The translations under genes and the position numbers were made by a program. Of a DNA stretch of 64,000 bases, positions 25,186 to 34,709 are shown piece after piece. Positions within the stretch are counted from its first letter, which is position 1. Every line of letters starts with the position of its first letter. The notes beneath the pieces are model-generated. The model made no database searches, was not told the DNA's origin, and was given only the letters and a program-made list of their open reading frames with translations. The stretch spans positions 1 through 64,000 of the forward strand of contig JABWCL010000028.1 in the NCBI GenBank assembly GCA_013360295.1, written 5' to 3'. This DNA comes from Ignavibacteriaceae bacterium (GTDB lineage: Bacteria > Bacteroidota > Ignavibacteria > Ignavibacteriales > Ignavibacteriaceae).

Positions 25186-26112
25186 GTGATACTTACTACT
25201 CCTTTGCTAAGGGTATTGAAACAAAAGCACCCGGATTCTGTAATTGATTTCATTGTTAAAACCCAGTATGCCGACGTTTTAAAACACAACCCCCGCATTA
25301 ACAGACTCTTCACAATTGAGAAAGATTATTCATACTCCGGCGAGAAAATCCCTGCCCCAGATGTTTATGATTCTATTTTGGACCTTCAGAATAATCTGCG
25401 CTCAAGGCGGATACTCCGCGGTTTTACGGGGAACATATACCGGTTCAGGAAACACAGTATGGCGAAATTCCTGGCTGTTCATTTTAAGAAAATTGAAAAA
25501 CTCCCTTCTTCGCCGGTACCCGAAAGATACATTCATTCCTTCCCGGGAATTGAACCCGACAGCGAGGGGTGTGAGTTTTATTTCCCTGACGGGTATCAGT
25601 TAAATAATATTGAAAATTCAAAGACGATCGGGCTGTGCCCCGGTTCGCGGCACTTCAGTAAGCAGTGGCCTATTGAATACTATACCCAATTGGCAAAATC
25701 ACTCATTACGGATGGGTTTAAGGTTAAAGTCATCGGTGGTGCCGGGGACAGGGTAGCGGGCGCGGCGGTTCAGAGAGAAATTCCGGAGGTAATTAATGTA
25801 TGCGGAGAAGATGATCTTTATAAAATTGGCGCTGAGATGAAGGAGTGCGCGGCGGTTGCCTGCAATGATTCCGGGCTTATGCATTTTGCGACCGCGCTCA
25901 GGGTGCCGGTACTGGCAATTTTCGGATCTACGGTGAGGGAATTTGGATTCTCGCCTTATAATGCAAATCATATTATCTTAGAAAATAATTCTTTATCTTG
26001 CAGGCCTTGTTCACATATCGGGCTGGATAAATGCCCTGAAAAACACTTTAAATGTATGAAGGATATTTCTCCTTCTGAAGTAAAACAGAAATTGCTTGAA
26101 CTGATCAAATGA
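25186..26112 (+). CDS. glycosyltransferase family 9 (heptosyltransferase-like), 5' end possibly damaged
   Basis: At least 308 residues of a GT9 enzyme that transfers heptose or a similar sugar to lipid A-Kdo. The donor-binding half has LCPGSRHFSKQWPIEYY and CNDSGLMHFATALRVPVLAIFGST (residues about 150-250). The usual N-terminal motif, IVRLSSLGDVILTTPLLR, is in frame but starts at ATT 25159, upstream of the GTG at 25186, and no ATG, GTG or TTG exists back to the stop at 25111. The gene therefore uses an unusual start, or its first bases were changed when the repeat cluster next to it formed. The stop overlaps the start of waaA by 4 bases, so the two are co-transcribed. Confidence 0.85.
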   Translation: MILTTPLLRVLKQKHPDSVIDFIVKTQYADVLKHNPRINRLFTIEKDYSYSGEKIPAPDVYDSILDLQNNLRSRRILRGFTGNIYRFRKHSMAKFLAVHFKKIEKLPSSPVPERYIHSFPGIEPDSEGCEFYFPDGYQLNNIENSKTIGLCPGSRHFSKQWPIEYYTQLAKSLITDGFKVKVIGGAGDRVAGAAVQREIPEVINVCGEDDLYKIGAEMKECAAVACNDSGLMHFATALRVPVLAIFGSTVREFGFSPYNANHIILENNSLSCRPCSHIGLDKCPEKHFKCMKDISPSEVKQKLLELIK

Positions 26113-27389
26113 CAGATAAAATCTGGTATATATTATATAACGCGGTGATGCTGCCGGTACTCTACTCTGTTATCCATTTACTTGGATATTTCAATCACAA
26201 AATCAGGCAGGGTATTGAGGGGAGGAAAGGATTGAATGAACGGACGGCAGAAGCAATCGGCAAGCTTGACCGGAGCAAAAAACTTGTGTGGATCCATTCT
26301 TCATCAATGGGTGAGTTTGAGCAGGCAAAACCAATAATCGAAGAACTTCGTAAACAGAACCATATCAATATCCTCGTAACATTCTTTTCCCCGTCGGGGT
26401 ACGAAAACTCGAAAAAGTACTCATTCGCGGATATCGTTACATACATTCCGTTTGATACACGTAAAGCGATCAGGTCATTCATTGAGATTATAAATCCCGC
26501 GCTCGTTGTGCTGATGCGTTACGATGTATGGCCCAACCATATCTTTGAACTTGACAGGAAGAAGGTACCGGTCATTTTAGTTGACGCGACGATGAGGACG
26601 AGGAATTACAGGAAGCTGTCATTTGTGAGGGGATTTCATAAAAAACTTTATTCAAAGATGGACAGGATACTGACCGTCTCCGGGCTGGATATGGAAAACT
26701 TTGAAATACTCGGAGTGGAGAAGGAAAAACTCCGTGTGGCGGGCGATACCAGATTTGACAGGGTCTACCTGAAGAGCAGGGAAGCCAAAGCAAGGAATAT
26801 CATTCGTCCGGGTGTAATTGAAGAAAAAAAGGTATTCATCGCCGGAAGCACGTGGCCGGAAGACGAAGACGTGCTTATTCCGGCTGTTATTAAGTTATTC
26901 AAATATCATAAAGACCTGATTGTGATATTCGTTCCCCACGAGCCGACTGTAACACATATCGAAAAACTTGAACAGGAGTTCACAGGCATTCAGCAGACCA
27001 TACGCTTTTCCCATCTGAATAATTATAAAGGGGAGCGGGTGATAATAGTCGATTCCATCGGGATATTATTAACTCTCTACAGTTACGCCGGAATTGCATT
27101 TGTCGGGGGTAGTTTTAAGAGTAATGTTCATAATGTGCTTGAGGCCGCGGTTTACGGAATCCCGGTAATATACGGGCCGAAAATACATTCCTCCGCTGAG
27201 GCATCCCGCCTCGCAGAAGCCGGTGGAGGTTTCATAGTGGATAATAAAATTAAAATGTTCAAAGCACTAAGCAGGCTGATAAGGAATAATGAAATGAGGG
27301 TGAATGCGGGAATGGCGTCCGGTGAATTCGTTAAGAATCACACCGGAGCCACATCTATAATTGTAAGTGAAATTAAAAAGTATCTTTAG
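26109..27389 (+). CDS. waaA: 3-deoxy-D-manno-octulosonic acid (Kdo) transferase
   Basis: A 426-residue inner-membrane enzyme that adds Kdo to lipid IVA, an essential step of lipopolysaccharide assembly. One N-terminal hydrophobic anchor (residues about 5-25) is followed by the WaaA domain with VWIHSSSMGEFEQAKPII, FFSPSGYE and MRYDVWPNH. The C-terminal GT-B half has FIAGSTWPEDEDVLIPAV, FVPHEP and FVGGSFKSNVHNVLEAA. The catalytic glutamate is probably in SMGEFEQ. It overlaps the upstream glycosyltransferase by four bases (ATGA) and ends one base before the convergent isoaspartyl peptidase. Confidence 0.95.
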   Translation: MTDKIWYILYNAVMLPVLYSVIHLLGYFNHKIRQGIEGRKGLNERTAEAIGKLDRSKKLVWIHSSSMGEFEQAKPIIEELRKQNHINILVTFFSPSGYENSKKYSFADIVTYIPFDTRKAIRSFIEIINPALVVLMRYDVWPNHIFELDRKKVPVILVDATMRTRNYRKLSFVRGFHKKLYSKMDRILTVSGLDMENFEILGVEKEKLRVAGDTRFDRVYLKSREAKARNIIRPGVIEEKKVFIAGSTWPEDEDVLIPAVIKLFKYHKDLIVIFVPHEPTVTHIEKLEQEFTGIQQTIRFSHLNNYKGERVIIVDSIGILLTLYSYAGIAFVGGSFKSNVHNVLEAAVYGIPVIYGPKIHSSAEASRLAEAGGGFIVDNKIKMFKALSRLIRNNEMRVNAGMASGEFVKNHTGATSIIVSEIKKYL

Positions 27390-27390
27390 T

Positions 27391-28362
27391 TTATTCGTTT
27401 TCCCAGATCTTAATCTCCCATACGCCTTCTGAATTGGCCGCAGCGCGGATCATTCCCCCGGTCGTATACTTCATATAATAGTTCCCGTCTTTATCAAGGG
27501 ATATAACTCCGCCGTCTCCCTTCTCAAGCTTAGTATCCATAACATAGTCGACAGCCTGCGAAAGGGAAAATCCTTTATATTCCATAAGAGCTGAAATGTG
27601 AAACGCCACTGCATTTTTAATGTACTTTTCTCCCTTGCCTGTACAGGAGACCGCACAGGTACGGTTATCGGCGTAATTACCCGCGCCGATGATCGGGGCA
27701 TCACCGATTCTACCGGGCTTTTTGAACATCATTCCTCCTGTCGAAGTCGCGGCCGCAAGGTTTCCGTCTTTATCCAGGGCAACGGCACCCACGGTTCCTT
27801 TTTTCTCCTCAGTTGCCTTTCTTTTCCTGAAAATTTCCAATGTTTCATCGGTTATAAAATAGGAGTTCTCTACAAGTTCCAGGCCGTGATCGCCGGCGAA
27901 TCTTTCAGCGCCTGTGGCAGAGAGCATTACGTGCGGTGACTTTTCCATAACTGCGCGCGCGGCGGTAATGGGATTTTTTATTTTTGTGACTGAGGCAACC
28001 GCTCCGGCTGATTTATCCCTGCCGCTCATAATTGATGCATCCAGTTCAGCAATTCCGTCTGTTGTAAGAACTGCTCCTCTGCCAGCATTGAAAAGGGGAT
28101 CATCCTCCAGAATTTTAACAGCCTGTTCCACTGCATCCAATGCTGTGCCTCCTGCTTTCAGTATATCCGTTCCTGCTTTGAGTGCTTTCTCAATCCCGGC
28201 TTTGTGGATCAGTTTAATTGAATCCTTGAAAACATCCCGGTTCCATCCGCCGGCTCCGCCGTGCAGCACGAGAACGTAGCGGGGCGAATTCCCCCCGTTC
28301 TTTTCCGGCTGAGCCAGAATTAATGAAAAACAGAGCAGTGCGATTCCTATTGTCAGTTTCAT
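27391..28362 (-). CDS. isoaspartyl peptidase/L-asparaginase (Ntn hydrolase)
   Basis: A 323-residue precursor of a type III asparaginase-like enzyme that hydrolyses isoaspartyl dipeptides. Residues 1-18 look like a signal peptide. The self-cleavage site is KKGTVGAVAL with Thr190 becoming the N-terminal nucleophile. The substrate and sodium-loop segments (VLHGGAGGW, NAGRGAVLTTDG) and TSTGGMMFKKPGRIGDAPIIGAG are family signatures. The gene lies 13 bases downstream of the thioredoxin lipoprotein gene on the same strand, probably in an operon. Confidence 0.92.
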   Translation of the reverse strand: MKLTIGIALLCFSLILAQPEKNGGNSPRYVLVLHGGAGGWNRDVFKDSIKLIHKAGIEKALKAGTDILKAGGTALDAVEQAVKILEDDPLFNAGRGAVLTTDGIAELDASIMSGRDKSAGAVASVTKIKNPITAARAVMEKSPHVMLSATGAERFAGDHGLELVENSYFITDETLEIFRKRKATEEKKGTVGAVALDKDGNLAAATSTGGMMFKKPGRIGDAPIIGAGNYADNRTCAVSCTGKGEKYIKNAVAFHISALMEYKGFSLSQAVDYVMDTKLEKGDGGVISLDKDGNYYMKYTTGGMIRAAANSEGVWEIKIWENE

Positions 28363-28375
28363 TTATCTACCTGCA

Positions 28376-30277
28376 TTAATTTTTCAATACGGAGATCATC
28401 AGTGATAGTTCTTCAACAAGTTCGTCATTATTACCATTATACCCGACACTGATAAATCTTGTATTTCCTTCCTTATCAAGGATAAATTTGGTCGGGATAC
28501 CGCGGACTTTATAACTAGTAATAACTTTATTGTCAAGGTCCATCGGTACATTAAATGTATATTTTTTCTCCTGGATAAATTTCCGTGCATTCTCTTCTTT
28601 TTTCTCAACATTTTCCCAGGTATTGATGAAGAGAAATTCAACTTCAGGGTCATCTTTGAATTTATCCACTGCCATTTGCATACCGGGGAAAGAATTCACA
28701 CACGGCCCGCACCAGGTAGCCCAGAAATCTATTATAACAATTTTGCCTTTTAACTCCGATAGTGTGACTTTCCTGCCATCCAGATTGACGAGAGTGAAAT
28801 CAGGTGAAGGCTGGGTAACCATTGATTTGAGGAGTTTGTTCTTCATCTTTTCTTTAGCCGCGGCTTCAAGTTCAGCGAGTCCGTCTTCCGCGGCGATCTC
28901 CGAGCCGATTGTGTTAATGACTGATTCTTTATAAATCTCCTTGATCCTGTTCGAGGCTTTGCCGCTTTCGATGAAAGTGGATGTTTTTTCTACAGCCTGA
29001 TTGAAATCCCCGGCTTTAAAAAGAAGCTCAGCGTATAATTCATACAATGAAGGGTCGTTCCCTTTAGTCAGTTTATATGCTTCTGCAATAGCTTCGAGGG
29101 CTGATTTGGTATTCTCCTGCTTGTTGTAAAACTTTGCGGAAACATATTTCATCATACCATAATAATATGAGAGGTTATCGGTGTAATACTTCGGGGTTTC
29201 CTCCGGAGATTTGTACTTAAGCGGGTCTGCGATTCTTTTGTTATAAATTTCCGAACCAAGCTGAAGCACCTGCTGCGCTATCGCAGGATCAGCGCCTTCC
29301 TGTTCCATTCTGTACACTAATGAAAATATCGAATAAAGGCTTACTTTTTCTGAATGCTTTTTCGCGTAGCTTATTGCCTCGTCAAACTGTTTAGCGTTCC
29401 GGTATTCAGTTATCACAGCTGAGTTGATCTCCATAATCTTCTGGCTTGAAGGGAAAGTTTCGATGAAGTTATCGGCGACTTTCAGTTTTTCAGGAGTTTC
29501 TTTTGCCATCCTCATCCTGCCCATCATCAGGGTTTGCAGCATTTCTGCCTGCGGAAATTTTTCTTCCATCATCTTACGGTATTCTTCAGCCTTCTCAGTG
29601 TTTTTTATCTGCATATTGGATCCGTAAAGGAATTCGATCTCTCGCTCCGTCGCGGTAAAATTTCTTTCGATGTAACTGTGAATTGTCTCTCTCTTTTTTT
29701 CGAAAATTTCAGCGTTAAGTCTGCGCTGAAGGTTGGTTATGGAATTGCCATATTCCTTCAGAAGGGAGGAATCCGCGGCGACAGCGGCGTCAAACATCTT
29801 CGCAACATCTTCAAGTTCGGGCGTAAGTTCGAGATATGACCTGCCCCAGCCGAATAATGCCTGCGCGTATGCAGCGGGGAAGCCGTCATACTGTTTCCCC
29901 GAATTATTAGCAAATTTAATAAGGTAGCCAAGCCCTTTATTATCATCACGGTTCTCATAGTTTTCAAATACGAGAAGCGCTCCGTAACCGCTGTTCGGCA
30001 GCGTCATTTTTCCTATCCATCCTCCTTCTGAGTATGACATCTTTACGTCCGCAGCGAGTTTTAGATCCTTCTCGAAAACATAAACCTTGGCATAAAATTC
30101 TTCGTTTTGTTCAAACGCGGGTTTAACCGGTTTGTAAAGGATTGTAAGTTCGGTTCCCCTCTGTGGTTTCTCAGGGAGGAATCCAAATTCTCCCTTGTAT
30201 TCCATTTTAGGGCTGCAGGAACAGAAGAAAATAAAAGGGATTAAAAAAAGTGCCCGGAGCAGATTTCTCTTTCTCAT
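28376..30277 (-). CDS. TlpA-like thioredoxin lipoprotein with helical repeat domain
   Basis: A 633-residue envelope protein. Its N-terminal hydrophobic stretch ends FIFFCSCSPK, a probable lipobox with Cys21 or Cys19 acylated. Residues about 130-470 form a helical, TPR-like region (SLYELYAELLFKAGDFNQAV). The C-terminal about 160 residues are a TlpA/ResA thioredoxin domain with active site WCGPC near 522-526 and a cis-proline RGIPTKFIL. It probably reduces or senses thiols in the periplasm while anchored to a membrane. The partner gene is the isoaspartyl peptidase; no clear functional link is visible. Confidence 0.86.
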   Translation of the reverse strand: MRKRNLLRALFLIPFIFFCSCSPKMEYKGEFGFLPEKPQRGTELTILYKPVKPAFEQNEEFYAKVYVFEKDLKLAADVKMSYSEGGWIGKMTLPNSGYGALLVFENYENRDDNKGLGYLIKFANNSGKQYDGFPAAYAQALFGWGRSYLELTPELEDVAKMFDAAVAADSSLLKEYGNSITNLQRRLNAEIFEKKRETIHSYIERNFTATEREIEFLYGSNMQIKNTEKAEEYRKMMEEKFPQAEMLQTLMMGRMRMAKETPEKLKVADNFIETFPSSQKIMEINSAVITEYRNAKQFDEAISYAKKHSEKVSLYSIFSLVYRMEQEGADPAIAQQVLQLGSEIYNKRIADPLKYKSPEETPKYYTDNLSYYYGMMKYVSAKFYNKQENTKSALEAIAEAYKLTKGNDPSLYELYAELLFKAGDFNQAVEKTSTFIESGKASNRIKEIYKESVINTIGSEIAAEDGLAELEAAAKEKMKNKLLKSMVTQPSPDFTLVNLDGRKVTLSELKGKIVIIDFWATWCGPCVNSFPGMQMAVDKFKDDPEVEFLFINTWENVEKKEENARKFIQEKKYTFNVPMDLDNKVITSYKVRGIPTKFILDKEGNTRFISVGYNGNNDELVEELSLMISVLKN

Positions 30278-30355
30278 CGCTTACCTCTTATATAATTTTG
30301 TGATATAATATTTCATCAATAGTCTAAAGCTAAGAAATTAATAAAGGTAATTAAA

Positions 30356-31144
30356 ATGAAAAATGTAAATGGAATCCGGGTTTATACAGCCGGTGATCCG
30401 GCGAACAAACCCCTGGTATTTATTCACGGCTTCCCGTTCAGCGCGGCAATGTGGAAGAAGCAGATTGATAAATTAAAAGATAACTACTATTGTGTTTCCT
30501 ACGATATCAGGGGGCTGGGAGAATCGGAGAAAGGGGACGGGCTTTTTACGATGGAGATGTTCGTTGACGATCTCTTTATGATAATGGATGAATTGAAACT
30601 GAGTAAGCCGGTGATAATCGGTTTGTCAATGGGAGGTTATATACTTTACCGCGCGATAGCAAGGAATCCTGAAAGATTCTCCGCGGCTGTAATTTGCGGT
30701 TCGAAGCCTGAGGCTGACGGTAATGATGCAAAGCTAAAAAGAGCGGACGCGATCAAAAAAATAAACAGCGTAGGCGCCGAAGCGTTCATCCGGGATTTCA
30801 TTCCGACAACCTTCTGGAGCGAGAGCATTCCTGTGCTTGGTAATGAGTTTACCGAATTCCTGAACGGACTTATTTTTACACCCGCGGGATCGCTAAAAGG
30901 ATGCCAGCTTGCTATGGCAGGGCGGTTGGATAATACATCCGCGCTTGAAAAAACAGAACTGCCGATACTATTCATTTGCGGAGATTATGATACATTTTCA
31001 CCTCCGGAGGTGATGAAAGCGAATGCGGCTTTATGCAAAAACGGAAAATACGTTCAAATCGCGGACGCGGGACACCTGGCGCCCTTTGAAAAGCCGGACG
31101 AAGTAAACGCGGCCATCCTCGACTTTTTGAAAAAACCGGCTTAA
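30356..31144 (+). CDS. alpha/beta-fold hydrolase
   Basis: A 262-residue cytoplasmic hydrolase. Nucleophile elbow GLSMGG places Ser91 as the catalytic serine. HGFPFSAAMW forms the oxyanion region, and the acid and base are likely Asp in CGDYDTFSPP and His in DAGHLAPFE. Such enzymes cut esters or other small bonds; the substrate is unknown. The gene stands alone on the plus strand. Its stop overlaps the convergent CHASE2/sigma-54 gene by 4 bases. A weak AAAGGTAA ribosome binding site precedes the ATG. Confidence 0.88.
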   Translation: MKNVNGIRVYTAGDPANKPLVFIHGFPFSAAMWKKQIDKLKDNYYCVSYDIRGLGESEKGDGLFTMEMFVDDLFMIMDELKLSKPVIIGLSMGGYILYRAIARNPERFSAAVICGSKPEADGNDAKLKRADAIKKINSVGAEAFIRDFIPTTFWSESIPVLGNEFTEFLNGLIFTPAGSLKGCQLAMAGRLDNTSALEKTELPILFICGDYDTFSPPEVMKANAALCKNGKYVQIADAGHLAPFEKPDEVNAAILDFLKKPA

Positions 31145-33633
31145 GTTAAAAGATCATCCCTGCTTAGTTCGTGGTTCTGCAGGTATGATCTGATGATCGT
31201 ATCCAGGTAACTGTGGAACTTCTTCGGGAGATTTTTGTACTTAACTCCGAGTTTCATTTTAACATAATCAAATTCATTTGATCCGGCTTTCTGAACATCG
31301 GTGGAAATGTTCCTGAGGAATACCTGTAGTTTTGCCTGGACACGTTCGAAAGTATCGGGATTATTATCACCGGCAACAGCACTTGCAGTACGGATCGGGT
31401 CAAAATTATTCAGTACGTAATTTTTCAGAACGATGCCGCGGAAGTTTTCGGATATAAGCGTGCGACTTGCCTGGAGTTCTTTGGCTGTTTCGGTAAATGA
31501 GGCATGGGAGAAGTGCTTCATCCTCAGGGATTCAAGTACCAGGTCCTCATAGTCGAAGTCAAATTCCTTTGTGATTTCGTCGGGCAGGTCTGAAATCTGG
31601 ATTATTGACTTGTTGAGCGCTTTTGTAAATACAAGCGACCGCTTCATCACCGATTCAAGCTGGCGGACATTTCCCTGCCAGCTGTAGTTAATAAGAGCGT
31701 TGAGCGCCGCGCCGGATATCCTGAAGTCGGGGGAAATCGTTTTGATAAAATAGTCCACAAGCACTTCAACGTCTTCAGTCCTCTGACGCAGCGGAGGAAT
31801 TACTATCTTTATCACGTTCAGCCTGTAGAAAAGATCCTCACGGAATCTCTTTTCCGCTACAGCTTTCTCAAGATCAACGTTAGTAGCTGCAATGATCCTC
31901 ACATCAATCTTGATGGTCTTGGATGAGCCGACCCGTTCGAGTGTGCCCGTCTGGATTACCCTGAGAAGTTTCACCTGGAAGTTTTCGGATATCTCACCAA
32001 TTTCATCCAGGAAAATGGTTCCCTTATCGGCGGCTTCGAATCTACCGATCTTATCAGAGAATGCGCCTGTAAAAGATCCTTTTACGTGGCCGAACAATTC
32101 ACTTTCAAGGAGAGTTTCGCTCAGCGCGCCGCAATTGACCGCGATAAAAGAATTGCCGGAACGGTTGCTAGAAGCGTGAATGGCCTTTGCCACAAGTTCT
32201 TTTCCTGTACCGCTCTCCCCAAGCAAGAGTATAGTCGCGTCCGATTTGGCAACTTTATTAATGGTATCCACAATTTCAGTAATGGCCTTTGAACGGTAAA
32301 TGATACCGCAGAAATTTTTCACTTCGTCAGCATCAAAGTTAAGGGCATCCTGGTTATCGTCTGCCTCTTTTGACTTTAATCTTCTGATATCGTCTTTAAG
32401 TGATTTAATTCTTTCCAGAACAAGTCCGGAAGTTGCTTCATTTGATAGCTCAAGTTCGTTAAGCAGTGCTTTTAGGTCTGCTTCTTTTTTATGGAGAATA
32501 TTTTTAAGCAGCTTAGCTTCACTGGTTACTTTCTCCAGTAGTTTTCCTTTATATTTTAACCTGTATATTGATTCAGTAATATACATTCCCACTAAAGGTA
32601 CAGCGTAAAAGGAATAATTTATTTCTATACCAAAAAGGTAGAAGAAAGCGTAACCAAGGAATGTGAAAATGATGAACATTGTGATGTAAGCGGAAAGCTG
32701 GAACTTGAATTCAAACTTTTCAATGAAGAGTATAACGAACGCAACAAGAAAAAGAAAAAGGATTGAAATTGTATTGTAAAAACCAGTTCTTATGTAATTA
32801 TTCTGAAGCACATTTTCAACCGCGAAAGCGTGGAGGGCGATACCGGGCAGGTCATTGTCAAAAGGTGTTAAAACTTTATTTGTGTACTTGGGGTCAGTCA
32901 CGCCGATAAGAATGGTCTTGCCTCTGAGCGACTCAAGTTCCGGGTCTCCTGCCACATCCTTATCAAAAAATTCCGTAAGGGAATAATTCCTGAACTTCTT
33001 CCAGGATGAGACAGCGTTGACAAGAATTGATGATGAAAGCCCGCTTCGTGAGGATGAGTCAAGCAATTTATAGAAAAAAGCTTCCTCGATAAAATTACCC
33101 TGCCTGATCTGGATCGGGATGTTTATCCTGTCCCCCATTCCAAAGTATATCAGGTGACCTGTTTCAAGGGAGTCAAACGGTTTTTTAAAGGACGGGTATT
33201 CAATTTTTTTGGCAGTCATCAGTCCGTCGTTACCTTCTACGAATTGAGGGTAGGAAGCCAGGACAACATTACCGGCTGATTTTATTTTGTTTAGTAACAG
33301 GCTGTCATAAATTGACTGAGTCGCGGAAGAGGAAGCGAACATAACTTCTACACCGATCCTGGATACTCTGAGTCTGTTTAATTTATCTATCAGGAGGGCG
33401 TAGTAACTGCGTTTAAGCGGCCATCCCCCAAGCCGGTCAATGTCATTTTCGTTTATATGGATAATCACAACATTCGTATCGGGGTTGGTTTGGCCGATTA
33501 CCCTAAAATAGACTGATTCCGCGATATGATTTACAAAGTTCTGTGAACCCGTAAGATACAGGATAACCACAGTGACAACCAGAAGTGTGAGTTTTACTTT
33601 TACTCTGTTCTCTAAAAAACTTTTTAACGACAT
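31141..33633 (-). CDS. CHASE2 sensor fused to a sigma-54-type AAA+ ATPase
   Basis: An 830-residue membrane protein. An N-terminal membrane helix (about 13-30) precedes a CHASE2 extracellular sensor domain (about 35-275). Three membrane segments (about 280-360), a coiled coil (about 370-420) and a sigma-54 activator AAA+ domain (about 445-685) follow. Walker A is GESGTGKELVAKAIH. The sigma-54 contact loop is GSFTGA instead of GAFTGA. After the ATPase comes SFTETAKELQASRTLISENF, which looks like a helix-turn-helix of the Fis kind but diverged. A signal outside the cell is probably coupled directly to transcription. No histidine-kinase or receiver domain is present. The targets are unknown. Confidence 0.87.
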   Translation of the reverse strand: MSLKSFLENRVKVKLTLLVVTVVILYLTGSQNFVNHIAESVYFRVIGQTNPDTNVVIIHINENDIDRLGGWPLKRSYYALLIDKLNRLRVSRIGVEVMFASSSATQSIYDSLLLNKIKSAGNVVLASYPQFVEGNDGLMTAKKIEYPSFKKPFDSLETGHLIYFGMGDRINIPIQIRQGNFIEEAFFYKLLDSSSRSGLSSSILVNAVSSWKKFRNYSLTEFFDKDVAGDPELESLRGKTILIGVTDPKYTNKVLTPFDNDLPGIALHAFAVENVLQNNYIRTGFYNTISILFLFLVAFVILFIEKFEFKFQLSAYITMFIIFTFLGYAFFYLFGIEINYSFYAVPLVGMYITESIYRLKYKGKLLEKVTSEAKLLKNILHKKEADLKALLNELELSNEATSGLVLERIKSLKDDIRRLKSKEADDNQDALNFDADEVKNFCGIIYRSKAITEIVDTINKVAKSDATILLLGESGTGKELVAKAIHASSNRSGNSFIAVNCGALSETLLESELFGHVKGSFTGAFSDKIGRFEAADKGTIFLDEIGEISENFQVKLLRVIQTGTLERVGSSKTIKIDVRIIAATNVDLEKAVAEKRFREDLFYRLNVIKIVIPPLRQRTEDVEVLVDYFIKTISPDFRISGAALNALINYSWQGNVRQLESVMKRSLVFTKALNKSIIQISDLPDEITKEFDFDYEDLVLESLRMKHFSHASFTETAKELQASRTLISENFRGIVLKNYVLNNFDPIRTASAVAGDNNPDTFERVQAKLQVFLRNISTDVQKAGSNEFDYVKMKLGVKYKNLPKKFHSYLDTIIRSYLQNHELSRDDLLT

Positions 33634-33716
33634 CTTTTGTTTACCTAAGGGAACTTAATTAGAGTATGATTCCGTATAAAAATAAGAAATTAACTGGTAA
33701 ATATTACGAAGAATAA

Positions 33717-33923
33717 ATGAATAAGCCGCATAATGACAAACCCGCCGCTCCCGGCAGGAAGCAGCTGAGCAGCGTTGCAATCAGGCTTCACGAGGAAGCG
33801 TGTAAATTAAAAAAGGACGGATATGTTGATCCCGACTCCGGAGCATTTGTGTTTTCTGAGTACTATCTGAAATCCCGCGGGTATTGCTGCGGGAACGGGT
33901 GCAGGCACTGTCCTTACAATTAA
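33717..33923 (+). CDS. DUF5522-type cysteine-rich small protein
   Basis: A 68-residue protein. It ends SRGYCCGNGCRHCPYN, matching the DUF5522 signature of Bacteroidota with a cluster of four cysteines that could bind zinc or iron. No membrane or signal segment is visible. It lies upstream of a long gene-free stretch and downstream of the divergent CHASE2 gene. The function is unknown. Confidence 0.82.
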   Translation: MNKPHNDKPAAPGRKQLSSVAIRLHEEACKLKKDGYVDPDSGAFVFSEYYLKSRGYCCGNGCRHCPYN

Positions 33924-34343
33924 AAATTAAGAATTCACTTTCCTCTTTTCCTTTTGGGGGGTAATGGAATTTTCAATGAGGTGGAAACAATTGAAAGTTT
34001 TGGAAACAGATAGTATGAAATTAAGATGGGGTATAAATAATATAGAAAAGCCACTGAATATGGAATTGTTGTTATGTTGATATGGGACACAGATTACACA
34101 GATGGGACGGATGACCACAGATGAACATATGTAGGGGGGCGGACTTGCCCCTCCCGACTGTGTTAATGAGGCATATGATGATTAATCTTCGGAATCGACT
34201 TTATAACATAAAAACCCCTTTTCGGTTTAGTCCTATAAAAGTACTCTGAGACCGGAGTTTACACAGGTGCCTCTTTTGGATAATGAGCGGGAGTAAAATT
34301 TTAGTTATTTTTCCCTGCTTTTTTTTAACAAAATAAATAAGAA
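33924..34343. other. 420-base gene-free stretch with a dispersed repeat
   Basis: This stretch contains the second copy of the GGGACAC-type repeat (34062-34107), a G-rich hairpin-like segment (GGGGGGCGGACTTGCCCCTC, about 34133-34152) and an AAAATTAAGAATT-type A/T motif at its start. The promoter of the following operon should lie in its last 150 bases. No gene is recognised. Confidence 0.45.
34062..34107 (+). repeat. dispersed intergenic repeat, copy 2
   Basis: This stretch matches 183-224 at most positions: TTGTTATGTTGATATGGGAC followed by ACAGATTACACAGATGGG. It is intergenic like the first copy. Confidence 0.5.
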
Positions 34344-34709
34344 ATGAAGAAAATCGGAGAAACGAGAAAATACCGCCTGGATATGAACGACAAGATATTA
34401 AATTCAGGATTCAGGGATTTTAATAAATTTTTTGCACTGGATACCAAAGCATACACCGAAGGGGCTCTCCCCGTTAAAATGAAAGAACTGATGGGGCTTG
34501 TCGGTTCGATGGTACTGAGATGCAACGATTGTATCTTTTATCATATTGACCGTTCCATTCAGGAAGGCGCCTCCCGCGAAGAACTGATGGAGGCTTTCAA
34601 TATAGCTTTGATTGTCGGAGGCTCTATTGTTATTCCTCATCTGCGCTATGCCTTTGAAGTGATGGATGAAATATTTACTGAGACGGAGAAAGAGAAGCAG
34701 TCCTCTTGA
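34344..34709 (+). CDS. carboxymuconolactone decarboxylase (AhpD-like) family protein
   Basis: A 121-residue protein of the CMD/AhpD fold. The redox-like motif RCNDCIFYHIDRSIQEGASR gives Cys60, Cys63 and His67, matching the CxxC and His of AhpD-type peroxidase partners. The N-terminal part (residues 1-40) is unlike typical AhpD. It is the first gene of a tight operon: the next gene starts within its last codon. Possible role: peroxide defence or a related thiol reaction, inferred from the family. Confidence 0.82.
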   Translation: MKKIGETRKYRLDMNDKILNSGFRDFNKFFALDTKAYTEGALPVKMKELMGLVGSMVLRCNDCIFYHIDRSIQEGASREELMEAFNIALIVGGSIVIPHLRYAFEVMDEIFTETEKEKQSS

